From positions 1 to 52,921 of the forward strand of contig NZ_DF970196.1 of NCBI RefSeq assembly GCF_000953855.2: 52,921 nt of DNA. The letters are read 5' to 3'. The DNA is from Mizugakiibacter sediminis (GTDB lineage Bacteria; Pseudomonadota; Gammaproteobacteria; Xanthomonadales; Rhodanobacteraceae). Below the pieces are notes generated by a model. It searched no databases. It was given only the letters and a program-made list of their open reading frames with translations, and was not told the origin of the DNA. A program made the position numbers and the translations under genes. Shown here one piece after another: positions 19,548 to 27,602 of this stretch (position 1 is its first letter; every line of letters begins with the position of its first letter).

Positions 19548-21742
19548 CCGCGCCGCGCCTCCCGCTCTGCGCGCTGCACCACCTTGGCGTGCAGCTCCGG
19601 CGTGTCGCTGGTCACTTCGATGCGCAGCGGCTTGCCGAGGATCGACTCGAAAGCGCGCCGCGCCGCGTCCAGCGCGGCGGTGACCTGCTGAACCTGGTCG
19701 GGCGATGCGCTCTTGCCAGCAGCGGGGCTGTCCAGCTTCGCTGCCTGGCTCGCCACCCAGCGCAGGTAGTCGTCGCGCGGGCCTTCGTTCAAGCGCTGCC
19801 ACCATCCGCGCGTATCGCCGTGCTGTGCGCGCCACTGCTCGAAAGGCATGCCCTGCATCACTGCCTGGCGCGCGCTGACCTCCTCGGGCGTCAGGTGGCG
19901 TCGCTCATCGAGCGGTTGCAGGCTCGCGTAGCGGCCGCCGGCGCGCCATTTGCCGCTGTCGATCGCGTTCTCAATAGCACTCTCGCGCTGCACTGCCGTG
20001 ACGGCTATGGCACTGGATACGGTGATGGGTACTACCGCGCCGCCGATGACCTTGGCAGCGGTGCCCGTGGGTACAACCGACGGCGTTCCACCGCTCGCAG
20101 CAGCGGGCGCGCCACTCCAGTTCGTGACGAACACCGGAAGCACGCCGGTCGCGTCATGCAACGCGCGACCGACGGCGATGTTCCGCAATGTATCGGTGCC
20201 GCCATCGAGCCACTTGCTGATCTTGCCCAGACCGTACTTGCCGAAGCGGCCAAGGGAGTGGGCGCCAAGGCCTGCTACGAAGGTGCCACCGATCAGTTGC
20301 TCGCCACTCAGATTCAGGTCGTCGAGCAGGTAGCTGCCAGCATCCGCGAATGCCTTGTTGATCGGCTGCGCCATGCGATCGATCGCTTCGCCGAGCGTGT
20401 TGCGCATGCGGCCGGCGACAGCCGTGGCGCTGGCGCGGTTTTCAGCGAGATCGCGGCTCGCCACACCATGCGCCTGTGCCACCTGTTGTTGCGTGCCGCG
20501 GAACGTCTGCAGGTTGTTGCCGGTCAGCAGAAACTGGATGCCCTTCTGCGTATCCAGATCGGCATGACCAAACGCCGCTGAGATGAAGCGCATGCGCTGT
20601 CGGTCGGTGCCGAGCTTGTCGTAACGACCTTTCAGGTCGGCAAGCACGTCGACGATGTCGCGTCGCGAGCCGTCCTGATTGAAGAACCGCACATGCGTAG
20701 CCTTCTCTGCAGCGCGCATGTAGTTGGCGTTCGACCATAGGCGCAACGTGGATTCGCCCAACGTCGCCAGACGCTCGGGCTGCATCTCCAGGCCGGAAAG
20801 CGTCTCCACCAAGGCCAAGGTCTGCTCGAAGCCGAGTCCGGCGCGCGTAGCGTTGGGGCCGATGCGAGCAAAGATGTCGGACAGGTTCTCCAGTTCAGCA
20901 TTGCCCGCGCGACCAGCCACGATCATCTTCTCCAGCATGTCGAGCGCGCGGCCAGGTTCGGCAAGGTCGAAGTTGAATGCCTTGGCACCCACCAACAGGC
21001 CGCGTGCCAGTGTGGTGGGATCGGCGTCACTGATCGTGCTGCCAACGTCGACGGCCTTGATGGCTTCCTTCGCTGGTTGGTAGGAGAGGCCAGATGCGAC
21101 GAACGTGTCGAAACCTTCGCGCAGACGGTCCACGTCGTTGCCATTGCTGCGGCCTAGCTGGAACAGCAGGGTACGCAAGTCCGCCTGTTGCGCCGGCGTC
21201 ATGTCGGCGGTTTGGCGCGTGCGGATCAGCGCGCGATCCAATCGCGCGCTGGCGACCACGGCCTGCCCGGTCTTGAAGCCGACGCCCAACGCGGCCAGCT
21301 TGCCCATGGTGCTGTCGATCGCGCTCTTGATGTGCTTCAGCTCGCTGCGCACCGCGCGGCCCATGATGCGGAACACGCCGCCGCTGTCGCCCACGCGGCG
21401 CAGCATGCGCTTGATGCGGTCGCCCAGGCGGTCGGCTTCTTCGCCGGCGCGACGCTCTTCGCGCACGCCGTCCTGCATGCCGCGCTTGATGGCGTTACCG
21501 GCCGCGCCGCCGCTGCGCTTGACGTCGGCCAGCGCATCGGCGGTGCCTGCGGCGGCCTGGCGGATGGCGGCGGCTTGCGCGCTGGCGGCCTGCTTTACCT
21601 GCGCGCCGGCGGTCTGCGCCGCCTTGCCGACATCTCGTGTGGCGCGGCCGAGGTTCTGCGTGGCTTCGGCGGTCTGCTGCAGTTCGCGCTGGGCCTGTTT
21701 GCCCTCGGCGCGCACGCTCAAGCCGACTTTCATCTCGCTCAT
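19544..21742 (-). CDS. Tail tape-measure protein
   Basis: A 732-residue tape measure that sets tail length and is ejected ahead of DNA. Residues 1-110 are Ala/Gln/Lys-rich coiled coil (KQAQRELQQTAEATQNLGRA). The central part (about 130-440) matches the TP901-type tape-measure domain (RTRQTADMTPAQQADLRTLL, AGLGFEQTLALVETLSGLEM). The region around 440-560 is hydrophobic and glycine-rich (QLIGGTFVAGLGAHSLGRFG, VIGGAVVPITVSSAIAVTAV) and could insert into the membrane. Scaled to about 1.5 angstrom per residue it predicts a contracted tail of the order of 110 nm; that is inference. Confidence 0.93.
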   Translation of the reverse strand: MSEMKVGLSVRAEGKQAQRELQQTAEATQNLGRATRDVGKAAQTAGAQVKQAASAQAAAIRQAAAGTADALADVKRSGGAAGNAIKRGMQDGVREERRAGEEADRLGDRIKRMLRRVGDSGGVFRIMGRAVRSELKHIKSAIDSTMGKLAALGVGFKTGQAVVASARLDRALIRTRQTADMTPAQQADLRTLLFQLGRSNGNDVDRLREGFDTFVASGLSYQPAKEAIKAVDVGSTISDADPTTLARGLLVGAKAFNFDLAEPGRALDMLEKMIVAGRAGNAELENLSDIFARIGPNATRAGLGFEQTLALVETLSGLEMQPERLATLGESTLRLWSNANYMRAAEKATHVRFFNQDGSRRDIVDVLADLKGRYDKLGTDRQRMRFISAAFGHADLDTQKGIQFLLTGNNLQTFRGTQQQVAQAHGVASRDLAENRASATAVAGRMRNTLGEAIDRMAQPINKAFADAGSYLLDDLNLSGEQLIGGTFVAGLGAHSLGRFGKYGLGKISKWLDGGTDTLRNIAVGRALHDATGVLPVFVTNWSGAPAAASGGTPSVVPTGTAAKVIGGAVVPITVSSAIAVTAVQRESAIENAIDSGKWRAGGRYASLQPLDERRHLTPEEVSARQAVMQGMPFEQWRAQHGDTRGWWQRLNEGPRDDYLRWVASQAAKLDSPAAGKSASPDQVQQVTAALDAARRAFESILGKPLRIEVTSDTPELHAKVVQRAEREARRG

Positions 21743-21751
21743 CAGGCAGTC

Positions 21752-22239
21752 TCAACGACGGCGGCGGGTGCTGACGTAACGCTTGCGGGCGCCGGGCGTG
21801 CGCCCGGCGAGCAGGTCGAGGCGTGTCTCGATCTCGGCGCGGGTCATGCGCCGGATGTCGGCGAGGGCGTAGCCGTGACGGACGAGGGCGTGCTCGACGC
21901 GGCGCCAGTCGAGGAGCCCGGCCTCGGCGGCGCGAACCTTTTTCCCAGCTCGGCGTCCGCGCGCTCCAGCTCGGCCATGTCGATTTCGGTCAGTTCGCTG
22001 CGCAGCAGCTCCAGGGTGATCGCCTCTGCCGGAATCTCGCCCAACTGCAGCAACTGACGGCGGTAGAGGTCCAGCGCGACCAGCCGCACCAGCCCCTGCG
22101 GGTGGGCCTCCTGCGCGTCGACCAGGTCGCCGGCCAGCGGCACGCGCAGGGTGTAGTCGCGGTGGCGCGTGCCGGCGTACAGCACGCCGATGGGCAGCGT
22201 GCCGCTGATGGTGAGTCCGTCCCAGCGTTTGTCGCTCAT
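21752..22239 (-). CDS. Tail assembly chaperone, full-length -1 frameshift product (gpG-T type)
   Basis: The long form of the chaperone that coats the tape measure. Translation starts at the ATG at 22239, reads the short-form frame to the slippery heptamer GGGAAAA (minus strand 21946-21940, in register G GGA AAA), slips back one base and continues in the -1 frame to the TGA at 21754-21752. 488 nt plus the re-read base gives exactly 163 codons. The extension contains EAGLLDWRRVEHALVRHGYA and DIRRMTRAEIETRLDLLAGR, the expected T-domain with W-R and basic-tail features. The slip site is the same type as lambda G/GT (GGGAAAG). This second domain ends 10 nt before the tape measure. Confidence 0.85.
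21844..22239 (-). CDS. Tail assembly chaperone, short form (Mu gp41-like)
   Basis: The 131-residue zero-frame product. Residues 1-98 (SDKRWDGLTISGTLPIGVLY, LVRLVALDLYRRQLLQLGE, ITLELLRSELTEIDMAELERADAELGKRF) are the conserved chaperone domain. After the slip site the tail becomes a low-complexity Ser/Thr/Pro string, as expected for the unshifted G-type product. Both forms are needed in a fixed ratio in other phages. It is located between the tube and tape measure, as in Mu. Confidence 0.85.
   Translation of the reverse strand: MSDKRWDGLTISGTLPIGVLYAGTRHRDYTLRVPLAGDLVDAQEAHPQGLVRLVALDLYRRQLLQLGEIPAEAITLELLRSELTEIDMAELERADAELGKRFAPPRPGSSTGAASSTPSSVTATPSPTSGA
21940..21946 (-). promoter_or_regulatory. 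-1 ribosomal frameshift slippery site GGGAAAA
   Basis: A heptamer X-XXY-YYZ read as GGA-AAA in the zero frame, with GGG-AAA re-pairing in the -1 frame, near the end of the tail chaperone gene. It is followed by AGG and a GC-rich stretch that could form a stimulatory structure. It joins the two reading frames that together encode the long chaperone. Confidence 0.85.
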
Positions 22240-22493
22240 GCCTTGTCCTCGATGTCGATGAGTTGCCCGATCCAGAACTGGAACACGGGCGGGTGGTCGG
22301 GATAGCGCAGCGCGTGCAGCGTCGCTTCGATGTGATGGAATAGCGTCATCACGGCCTCCATCGGCGCCCATTTGGCTGCGACCACGGGGCTGAAGGAATC
22401 CAGGTCGCCGATCCAGATCGGCACGCCGAAATACTTGCCGTGGTGCGTGAAGCCGGCGGCGCGCGCTTGCCTTGCGGTCATGTAGCCGAGCAT
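22236..22493 (-). CDS. Small tail-region protein, unknown function
   Basis: An 85-residue protein beginning MLGYMTARQARAAGFTHHGK and containing FGVPIWIGDLDSFSPVVAAKW, with a helix-rich end (MTLFHHIEATLHALRYP, FQFWIGQLIDIEDKA). The family is not recognised. It overlaps the chaperone start by 4 nt and lies between the tube gene and the chaperone, so it is probably a tail morphogenesis factor. It looks like a real gene from the coupled overlap and the consistent codon use. Confidence 0.75.
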   Translation of the reverse strand: MLGYMTARQARAAGFTHHGKYFGVPIWIGDLDSFSPVVAAKWAPMEAVMTLFHHIEATLHALRYPDHPPVFQFWIGQLIDIEDKA

Positions 22494-22511
22494 TCAAAGC
22501 TCCGTCGAAGC

Positions 22512-22543
22512 CGCGGGGCGCCCGTGGCCGGTGGCGCCCCGCG
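22512..22543 (-). other. Strong hairpin downstream of the tail tube gene
   Basis: A perfect 11-bp stem: CGCGGGGCGCC at 22512-22522 pairs with GGCGCCCCGCG at 22533-22543, with a 10-nt loop. It lies in the 103-bp gap between the tube stop and the next start. No U-run follows on the coding strand, so it is more likely an attenuator or mRNA stabiliser than a terminator. Confidence 0.6.
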
Positions 22544-22596
22544 ATCGCTTCCTCCCGCCTCGTTGCCGGCATGGCGGGCCGTCTCCCGGCGCTGCG

Positions 22597-22968
22597 TTAT
22601 TCGGTGTAGTAGTTCAGCGCGCCCAGCGTCAGGTCGCGCGTGGCTTCGTTGTCGCTGCCGAACTTGCTGCCGACCTCGACCAGGAACACGCCGGTGTAGG
22701 TTTCGCGCTTGCCGCCGCCGTCCTGCGGGTAGATGGTCAGCTTGGCGTCGAGCATCGCGCGCCAGTCCGGCTCGCCCGATTTCGGGATGGCGACAGTGAC
22801 CTTGAGTTCGTATTCCTCGATGCCTTTCGCGTGGCCCAGCGCGCGGCCGGTGCGGTTCATGGTCTTGACCACCTTGCGGTTGGTCTTCACGTTCGGCTCG
22901 AAGCTCTGCACCTCGTACTCGACGCCGTTGATTTCGAGCACGATCAGTCCGACGTAGATATCGGCCAT
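22597..22968 (-). CDS. Tail tube protein (Mu gpM-like)
   Basis: A 123-residue tube protein. The start MADIYVGLIVLEINGVEYEV, the VVKTMNRTGRALGHAKGIEEYELKVTVAIP core and GSDNEATRDLTLGALNYYTE at the end match Mu gpM / the phage tail tube family (beta barrel with N-terminal strand). It polymerises into the inner tube through which DNA passes. It starts 14 nt after the sheath stop and is followed by a strong hairpin. Confidence 0.94.
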   Translation of the reverse strand: MADIYVGLIVLEINGVEYEVQSFEPNVKTNRKVVKTMNRTGRALGHAKGIEEYELKVTVAIPKSGEPDWRAMLDAKLTIYPQDGGGKRETYTGVFLVEVGSKFGSDNEATRDLTLGALNYYTE

Positions 22969-22982
22969 GGTCCGGGGTCCTC

Positions 22983-24098
22983 TCAGAGCAGCAGGTCGAC
23001 GCGGGCCGCGAACACGTGCAGGCCGTTGACGACGTCGGTGGGGATGCTGGCGTTCAGCCGGCTGGGGTCCTGCGTCGAGCGCTCGACCACCAGCGCGGCG
23101 GCATTGGCGTCGACGTTCTCGACGATCTCCAGCTCCTCCAGCTTCTTCAGCACGTCCAGCAGCTCGCTGCGCACCTTCTCCGGCGTGGCGCCGGACAGCT
23201 TCGAGCGAGGGAAGCGCTGGACGATGCGGTCGCGGCAGGCGCGGCGCACGTAGTACAGGGTGCGCATGGTAGTGAGGTCGAGCAGGGCGATGTCGGCGCT
23301 GCCGGCGGCGTTCTTGGTGTAGGTGCTGATGGCGCGCACGATCTGCACCACCTCGCCGGGACCGACCTCCAACGGCGAGACGCCGTTGGCCAGGCAGGTT
23401 TCCTGCTCGGTGCGGGTGAGGCGCGAGGCCAGCGGCGGCGGCGCGATGCCGGTCAGCGGCAGCGTGTTGAGCGGCCGCGCCGGATCCTGCTCGCTGGCGA
23501 TCACCGCGGCGTAGGCGGCGGCGATCTCGGCGGCGCTGCTGGTGCTGCCGGGCAGCAACGCCAGCGTGATGGCGCCGGCGTTGAGCGCCGTGGCCAGCGT
23601 AGTGGTGGCGGCCAGCGTGTCGGTGCTGGCGGCGACGCCGAGCACGGCCTGCTGGTTCACCGCGTCGGTGACCGACGCGATGTGCGTGCGCAGTGCGGTG
23701 AGCGCGACCTGGCTCTGCCAGGCGCTCACCAGCACGTCGAAGCCGGCGGCGGCGATCGCGTCGAGCGCCGCGGTGATGTCGGGCTCGGTCACTTCGTCGG
23801 CCACGCCGATGCCGATGCACGAGAGATCCAGGAAACGGTTAGCCGTCACCGCCGCCTGCACCATCTTGGCCGCGATGGTGCCGCCGAACAGCACGCCGGC
23901 GGCGTCGGCGTCGTTCACCTGGATCGGCGTCAGCGGCGCGGCGGTGCCGATGGCGGCGCCCGCCGTCAGCAGCGGCACGATCAGGCACACGCGCTGTGCG
24001 TTCGCCGGCAGCGTGCGCACCGCGAGCGCGGTGTTGAACTCGATGTACGTGCCCGGCTTGCGCAGGGACGCCGGGATGGTGTCGAACTGGATGGTCAT
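22983..24098 (-). CDS. Tail sheath protein (Mu gpL-like)
   Basis: A 371-residue contractile sheath subunit. Typical segments are MTIQFDTIPASLRKPGTYIE (PGxYxEF), NAQRVCLIVPLL, GGTIAAKMVQAAVTANRF, the central ALLPGSTSSAAEIAAAYAAV and, near the C-terminus, VQIVRAISTYTKNAAGSADI and RTLYYVRRACRDRIVQRFPR, which form the handshake region. The length is shorter than Mu L (495) but equals many Mu-like prophage sheaths. The start overlaps the DUF2635 gene stop by 4 nt. Confidence 0.95.
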   Translation of the reverse strand: MTIQFDTIPASLRKPGTYIEFNTALAVRTLPANAQRVCLIVPLLTAGAAIGTAAPLTPIQVNDADAAGVLFGGTIAAKMVQAAVTANRFLDLSCIGIGVADEVTEPDITAALDAIAAAGFDVLVSAWQSQVALTALRTHIASVTDAVNQQAVLGVAASTDTLAATTTLATALNAGAITLALLPGSTSSAAEIAAAYAAVIASEQDPARPLNTLPLTGIAPPPLASRLTRTEQETCLANGVSPLEVGPGEVVQIVRAISTYTKNAAGSADIALLDLTTMRTLYYVRRACRDRIVQRFPRSKLSGATPEKVRSELLDVLKKLEELEIVENVDANAAALVVERSTQDPSRLNASIPTDVVNGLHVFAARVDLLL

Positions 24099-24301
24099 GC
24101 TTTGCTCCCCTTCTTGGGCGCGGGCGGCGTGGCGGCCTCTGCCGGCGGCGCGGCCGGCGCGTCGACGCGCACCAGCTCGCCGGCGGCGAGCCGACGACGG
24201 TAGTAAGGCGTATCCGCGACCTCCTGCGGTTTCGCCTCGATGTAAGAGCGAGGGGCGTGTTCCATCGGCACACGCAGGCCGTCGGCGGCGCGCACGCGCA
24301 T
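24095..24301 (-). CDS. DUF2635 protein (Mu gp38-like)
   Basis: A 68-residue protein with the DUF2635 signature at the N-terminus (RVRAADGLRVPMEHAPRSYI) and an Ala/Pro-rich tail ending KKGSKA. The family is always found just before the sheath gene in Mu-like phages. Its role is unknown. Both ends overlap neighbours (1 nt with gp37, 4 nt with the sheath). Confidence 0.9.
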   Translation of the reverse strand: MRVRAADGLRVPMEHAPRSYIEAKPQEVADTPYYRRRLAAGELVRVDAPAAPPAEAATPPAPKKGSKA

Positions 24302-24870
24302 CACGGGTTCTCCGGTGGGTCGACGCGGTCGGCGGCATCGGCCTGGCCGTCGTCGGGTTGCAGGTAGTAGCTGAGGTCGATGCCGGCGATCGGCAGGGCA
24401 TCGGTGGGCTCCGGCACGCTCCAGTCGTTGGCGACGCGGAACGTCTGCCCGAGCACGGACAGGTGATCGCTCTGGAAACTGCCGCTGACCAGGTTGTTGA
24501 ACTCGGTGGGCTCGCAGCCCGGGCGGTCCGCCCACGGCTGCCAGCCGGCCAGCAACTGCATGCAGCTCGCCCACAGCGCGTAGGTGCCCACGCCGGTCGC
24601 ATTGCCGCGGCGCGTGTCGCGCTCGCTGCGCGGATGGCGCATGGCCATGACCAGGCGGAAGGTGATGGCCATGCCGAAGCGCCGCGCGGCGCGGCGCTCG
24701 AAGGTCACCTTGGGCACGGTCACCAGCACGGCCGGGCCGCTGCGCACCAGGTTGGCCAGCAGGTCGGGATCGGACAGCTCGCCGCCGTAGCCCTGCAGCA
24801 CGATGCGCGGCTGCGCGGCGCGCAGCGCTTCCAGCCGGGCCAGCACCGCGTCTTCCAGGGCGTCGAGCAT
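24301..24870 (-). CDS. Mu gp37-like tail terminator-type protein (DUF1834)
   Basis: A 189-residue protein of the DUF1834/Mu gp37 family, with LDALEDAVLARLEAL at the start, AVLVTVPKVTFERRAARRFG and MAMRHPRSERDTRRGNATGV, and a C-terminal LSYYLQPDDGQ. By position (between gp36 and the sheath) and fold it corresponds to the tail terminator/completion proteins. The start overlaps the gp36 stop by 1 nt (TGATG). Confidence 0.88.
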   Translation of the reverse strand: MLDALEDAVLARLEALRAAQPRIVLQGYGGELSDPDLLANLVRSGPAVLVTVPKVTFERRAARRFGMAITFRLVMAMRHPRSERDTRRGNATGVGTYALWASCMQLLAGWQPWADRPGCEPTEFNNLVSGSFQSDHLSVLGQTFRVANDWSVPEPTDALPIAGIDLSYYLQPDDGQADAADRVDPPENP

Positions 24871-25364
24871 CACAGGTCTCCCAGCGTGTCGCGGCTGAAC
24901 AGCCGTACGCGGCTTTGCACCTGCACGGTGCTGCCGGCACCGCCGACGCCCGCGCCGGCCTTGGCGTCTTCCTCGGCCAGCGTGCGCAGGCGCGCGATCA
25001 CGTCCTGATAGCGCAGGCGCACCGTGGAATCCTTGGCGCCGGCGGTGTCGTAGAGGTGGTAGCGCGCCAGCTCGGCCAAATCGTCGGCGAGCCACGCCGG
25101 CGGCGCGGCGGTGTCGGCACGGAAGCGCAGGTAGTAGCCGGCCTCGCTGCCGGCGCGCTCGATGGCGACGGCGATGCGCGCCAGCGCCGCCTGCGCGGCG
25201 GCCTGCTGCTCGGGCGTCCACGCGTCCAGCGGATCGCCGGCGGCGGCCGCGCGCAGCAAGGCCGGCTCCACCGCCGGATAGTCCTTGGGCGTGGCCACCT
25301 CGGCGATCTCGCCGACGGCGTAGTGCGCCAGCAGGTCGCTCGCGCTGGGCAGCGTGAGGCTCAC
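24870..25364 (-). CDS. Mu gp36-like head-tail connector (DUF1320)
   Basis: A 164-residue protein of the DUF1320/Mu gp36 family, the head-tail adaptor group. It starts SLTLPSASDLLAHYAVGEIA. The central helices WTPEQQAAAQAALARIAVAI and PAWLADDLAELARYHLYD (the RYxLYD element is diagnostic) are followed by VRLRYQDVIARLRTLAE. The GTG start at 25364 overlaps the gp35 stop. Confidence 0.9.
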   Translation of the reverse strand: MSLTLPSASDLLAHYAVGEIAEVATPKDYPAVEPALLRAAAAGDPLDAWTPEQQAAAQAALARIAVAIERAGSEAGYYLRFRADTAAPPAWLADDLAELARYHLYDTAGAKDSTVRLRYQDVIARLRTLAEEDAKAGAGVGGAGSTVQVQSRVRLFSRDTLGDL

Positions 25365-25612
25365 TTGCCGGCCTTCTTCGCTGACTTGGTGTTGCCCTCG
25401 GGTGCTTCCGCCTTCACCGGCTCGGCGTCGCCCTCGGGCGCTTCCGCCTGGCGCTCCTCGACCACCAGCATCGGCTCGCGGTGCAGCGCGGCGAGCTGGT
25501 CGGTGTCGAACGCGTCGGCGGGCACGGTGGTGGGCGCGGTGGACCAGGCGCGGCCGGCGCGGCGGAAGCCGTCGCGCTTGGCGGTCACGGTGATCAGGGT
25601 CTGCAACGGCAT
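25361..25612 (-). CDS. Mu gp35-like structural protein
   Basis: An 83-residue protein with an N-terminal half (LQTLITVTAKRDGFRRAGRA, then DAFDTDQLAALHREPMLVV) typical of the Mu gp35 / HI1506-like family, which resembles the N-terminal region of head-associated proteins. The C-terminal 30 residues are acidic to basic low complexity with a short duplication (EAPEGDAEPVK / EAPEGNTKSAK). Its role is unknown. The start at 25612 has GGAGCC upstream. Confidence 0.82.
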   Translation of the reverse strand: MPLQTLITVTAKRDGFRRAGRAWSTAPTTVPADAFDTDQLAALHREPMLVVEERQAEAPEGDAEPVKAEAPEGNTKSAKKAGK

Positions 25613-25630
25613 TTCAGGCTCCTTCAAGCG

Positions 25631-25653
25631 GCCGGCGGCGCGTGGCCGCCGGC
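25631..25653 (-). other. GC-rich hairpin downstream of the major capsid gene
   Basis: GCCGGCGG at 25631-25638 pairs with CCGCCGGC at 25646-25653 across a 7-nt loop, in the 81-bp untranslated gap between gpT and gp35. I recall a structured RNA motif having been proposed downstream of gpT in Mu-like phages. Whether this is the same motif cannot be judged by eye. Confidence 0.5.
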
Positions 25654-25693
25654 GCATGTCGATGAACGGCGATCAGCTCGCTCCGATCCGGGC

Positions 25694-26602
25694 TCAGGTC
25701 AGCCAGGGCGTGACCAGCAGATCGGCGGTGCCGGCCCACTGGTTGCCGCCTTGCGCGTCCTTGACCAGCAGGCTGCGCGCGGCGCCTTCCAGCGAAGGCG
25801 GCACCACCAGCAGGTTCGGGCGGATGCCCAGCGGGCGGCCGCCGTCGGCGGTGTAGCCCTGCATGGCCTTGCGCGCGGCGGCATAGCCGGTGGCGTCGAG
25901 CGCCTGGTTGCTGGCGAAGGCGAACTGCCAGAAGCCGAAGCCCACGTTCACGCGCGCATCCACGCCGTAGCGATACTTCTTGCTGGTGAACACCGCCTCG
26001 TCGTCCTGCTTGGTCATGGCCGCGAGGTTGTAGTCGCGGCGCTTCTGGAAGATCACCGGCTTGAGCGCGCGGCTGACGTCCAGCAGGTACCAGGTCGGGT
26101 TGTTCGGCCGCGCGACGGTGTCCACGTCGGCGTTGGCCACCGACACCGCCACGCCCGTGCCGTCCGCGTTCGGGTAGACCGGGTGGTCGGTGTCGAAGAA
26201 GTTCTGGCCGTCGTAGCACAGCGTGCTGGTGCCGGCCTTGAGCAGCGCGAACACCAGCTCGTCCGGATGCGCCTTGGCGGCGCGGCCCATCTCGACGAAC
26301 AGCGGCTTGTAGATGCCGATGTTGTCGTCCTCGATGTCGTCGCGGTCCACCGCGACCGACGACTCGAACGACTTGTTGTCGATGCTGTAGCCGTGCGCCG
26401 CGAGGTCCTTCAGCACGCGGTCGCCGACCCATTCGCGGAACTGCGGGAACTGGCCAAGCCAGCCGTAGGTGTTGCTCTTGCTGGTCGACGGGACTTCGGT
26501 GGCGATCTTCTGCCAGTCGGTCGGGGTGTCCGCCTGCGCGCGCTGGAATTCGGCGCGGAAGGCGACGAAGAGCGCGGTGAGCGAGGAAGGCGTGATGATC
26601 AT
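25694..26602 (-). CDS. Major capsid protein (Mu gpT)
   Basis: A 302-residue major head subunit. It matches Mu gpT throughout: LTALFVAFRAEFQRAQADTP at the start, STSKSNTYGWLGQFPQFREW, DRVLKDLAAHGYSIDNKSFE, DDIEDDNIGIYKPLFVEMGR, FDTDHPVYPNADGTG and LVVPPSLEGAARSLL. It forms the HK97-fold icosahedral shell. The length equals Mu gpT (305). It is preceded by the protease/scaffold gene and followed by a noncoding hairpin gap. Confidence 0.98.
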   Translation of the reverse strand: MIITPSSLTALFVAFRAEFQRAQADTPTDWQKIATEVPSTSKSNTYGWLGQFPQFREWVGDRVLKDLAAHGYSIDNKSFESSVAVDRDDIEDDNIGIYKPLFVEMGRAAKAHPDELVFALLKAGTSTLCYDGQNFFDTDHPVYPNADGTGVAVSVANADVDTVARPNNPTWYLLDVSRALKPVIFQKRRDYNLAAMTKQDDEAVFTSKKYRYGVDARVNVGFGFWQFAFASNQALDATGYAAARKAMQGYTADGGRPLGIRPNLLVVPPSLEGAARSLLVKDAQGGNQWAGTADLLVTPWLT

Positions 26603-26627
26603 GTCGGTGGTGTCCTCGTGGTGGCGC

Positions 26628-27602
26628 TCAGGCGCTCTTCGCCTTCGCGTAGTCCTCGGCGCTCATGCCGAAGGCGCGGGCGACGGCCTGCTCCTCGGCG
26701 TTGAGCGCGGTGGCGGTGCCGGCCGGCTTGCGGCCGTCCAGGCCGGACGGGTCGGCGATGCCGGGCGCCGTGGCGACGAACGCCTTGAAGCGCTCCAGGC
26801 CGTCCTGCTCGGCGCAGGTGGCGCGGTAGTAGTCGGCGCTGGCCGGCGCGATCTTGCCGGCCTTGAGCGCGGCATCGATCGCGGCGTCCACGGCTGCCTT
26901 GTGGTCGGCCCGCTTGCGCTCGGCCAGCGCCTGCTCGGCATTGGTGGCGCGCGCCAGCACCTGGTCGTAGTCGGCGCGCGGCACGTACTTGTCCAGGCTG
27001 GGGGTCTGCTCGCGGTTCGCCGCCGTGGCGGTGGCCTTGAGTTGGTTCACGGCGGCGACGGCCGCCTCGTCGGTGGCGTCGGTGGCGAGACCGAGCGCCG
27101 CGGCAAGAGCTGCGGAAAGGGACACGGAGGGGTTCTCCTGGTTGAGGGCCTTGAGCGGCAGGTTGGGCTTGTTGGTCAGCGCCGCGCTGACGAGACGCAC
27201 GATGCGGCCGGTGGCCGGCTCGTACTCGAACACGGGCGAGAGGAAGCGGTACTCGCGGTCGGCGATCTGCTGCGCGGCGCGCGGCGTCCACTCGACGCGG
27301 CCCCACAGCGCGTTGCCGTCGCGCAGCTCCAGCTGCTGGGTCCAGCCGGCGGCAGGGGCCTCGAGGCCGTTCGGGGCGCGGGTCTCGCTGGCGTGTTCCC
27401 AGTCGATCAGCAGATCGATGCCGCGCTGCGCGAACGCGGCGAGCACGGCGTCGGCCGCGGCCGGGTCGAAGGTCCAGCGGCGACCGTCGCGGCCGACCAC
27501 GTCGGGGCCGGCGGGAATCAGTTCCACCCACGTCGGCGCCGCGCCCTCGGCGGAGGGCATCAGCTCGACGTTCAGGGCAAAGCGGTGCGTGCGATGCGGC
27601 AT
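26628..27602 (-). CDS. Prohead protease and scaffold (Mu gpI/Z-like)
   Basis: A 324-residue protein with an N-terminal maturation protease (about 1-170) and a C-terminal helical scaffold (about 180-324), as in Mu gpI/gpZ. Protease landmarks are DLLIDWEHASE (catalytic His), YRFLSPVFEY (catalytic Ser) and AALTNKPNLPL. The scaffold part is Ala/Lys/Glu-rich coil. An internal start within the scaffold, as used for gpZ, is likely but not resolved. The ATG at 27602 lies inside a 9-bp hairpin. It sits immediately upstream of gpT. Confidence 0.93.
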   Translation of the reverse strand: MPHRTHRFALNVELMPSAEGAAPTWVELIPAGPDVVGRDGRRWTFDPAAADAVLAAFAQRGIDLLIDWEHASETRAPNGLEAPAAGWTQQLELRDGNALWGRVEWTPRAAQQIADREYRFLSPVFEYEPATGRIVRLVSAALTNKPNLPLKALNQENPSVSLSAALAAALGLATDATDEAAVAAVNQLKATATAANREQTPSLDKYVPRADYDQVLARATNAEQALAERKRADHKAAVDAAIDAALKAGKIAPASADYYRATCAEQDGLERFKAFVATAPGIADPSGLDGRKPAGTATALNAEEQAVARAFGMSAEDYAKAKSA

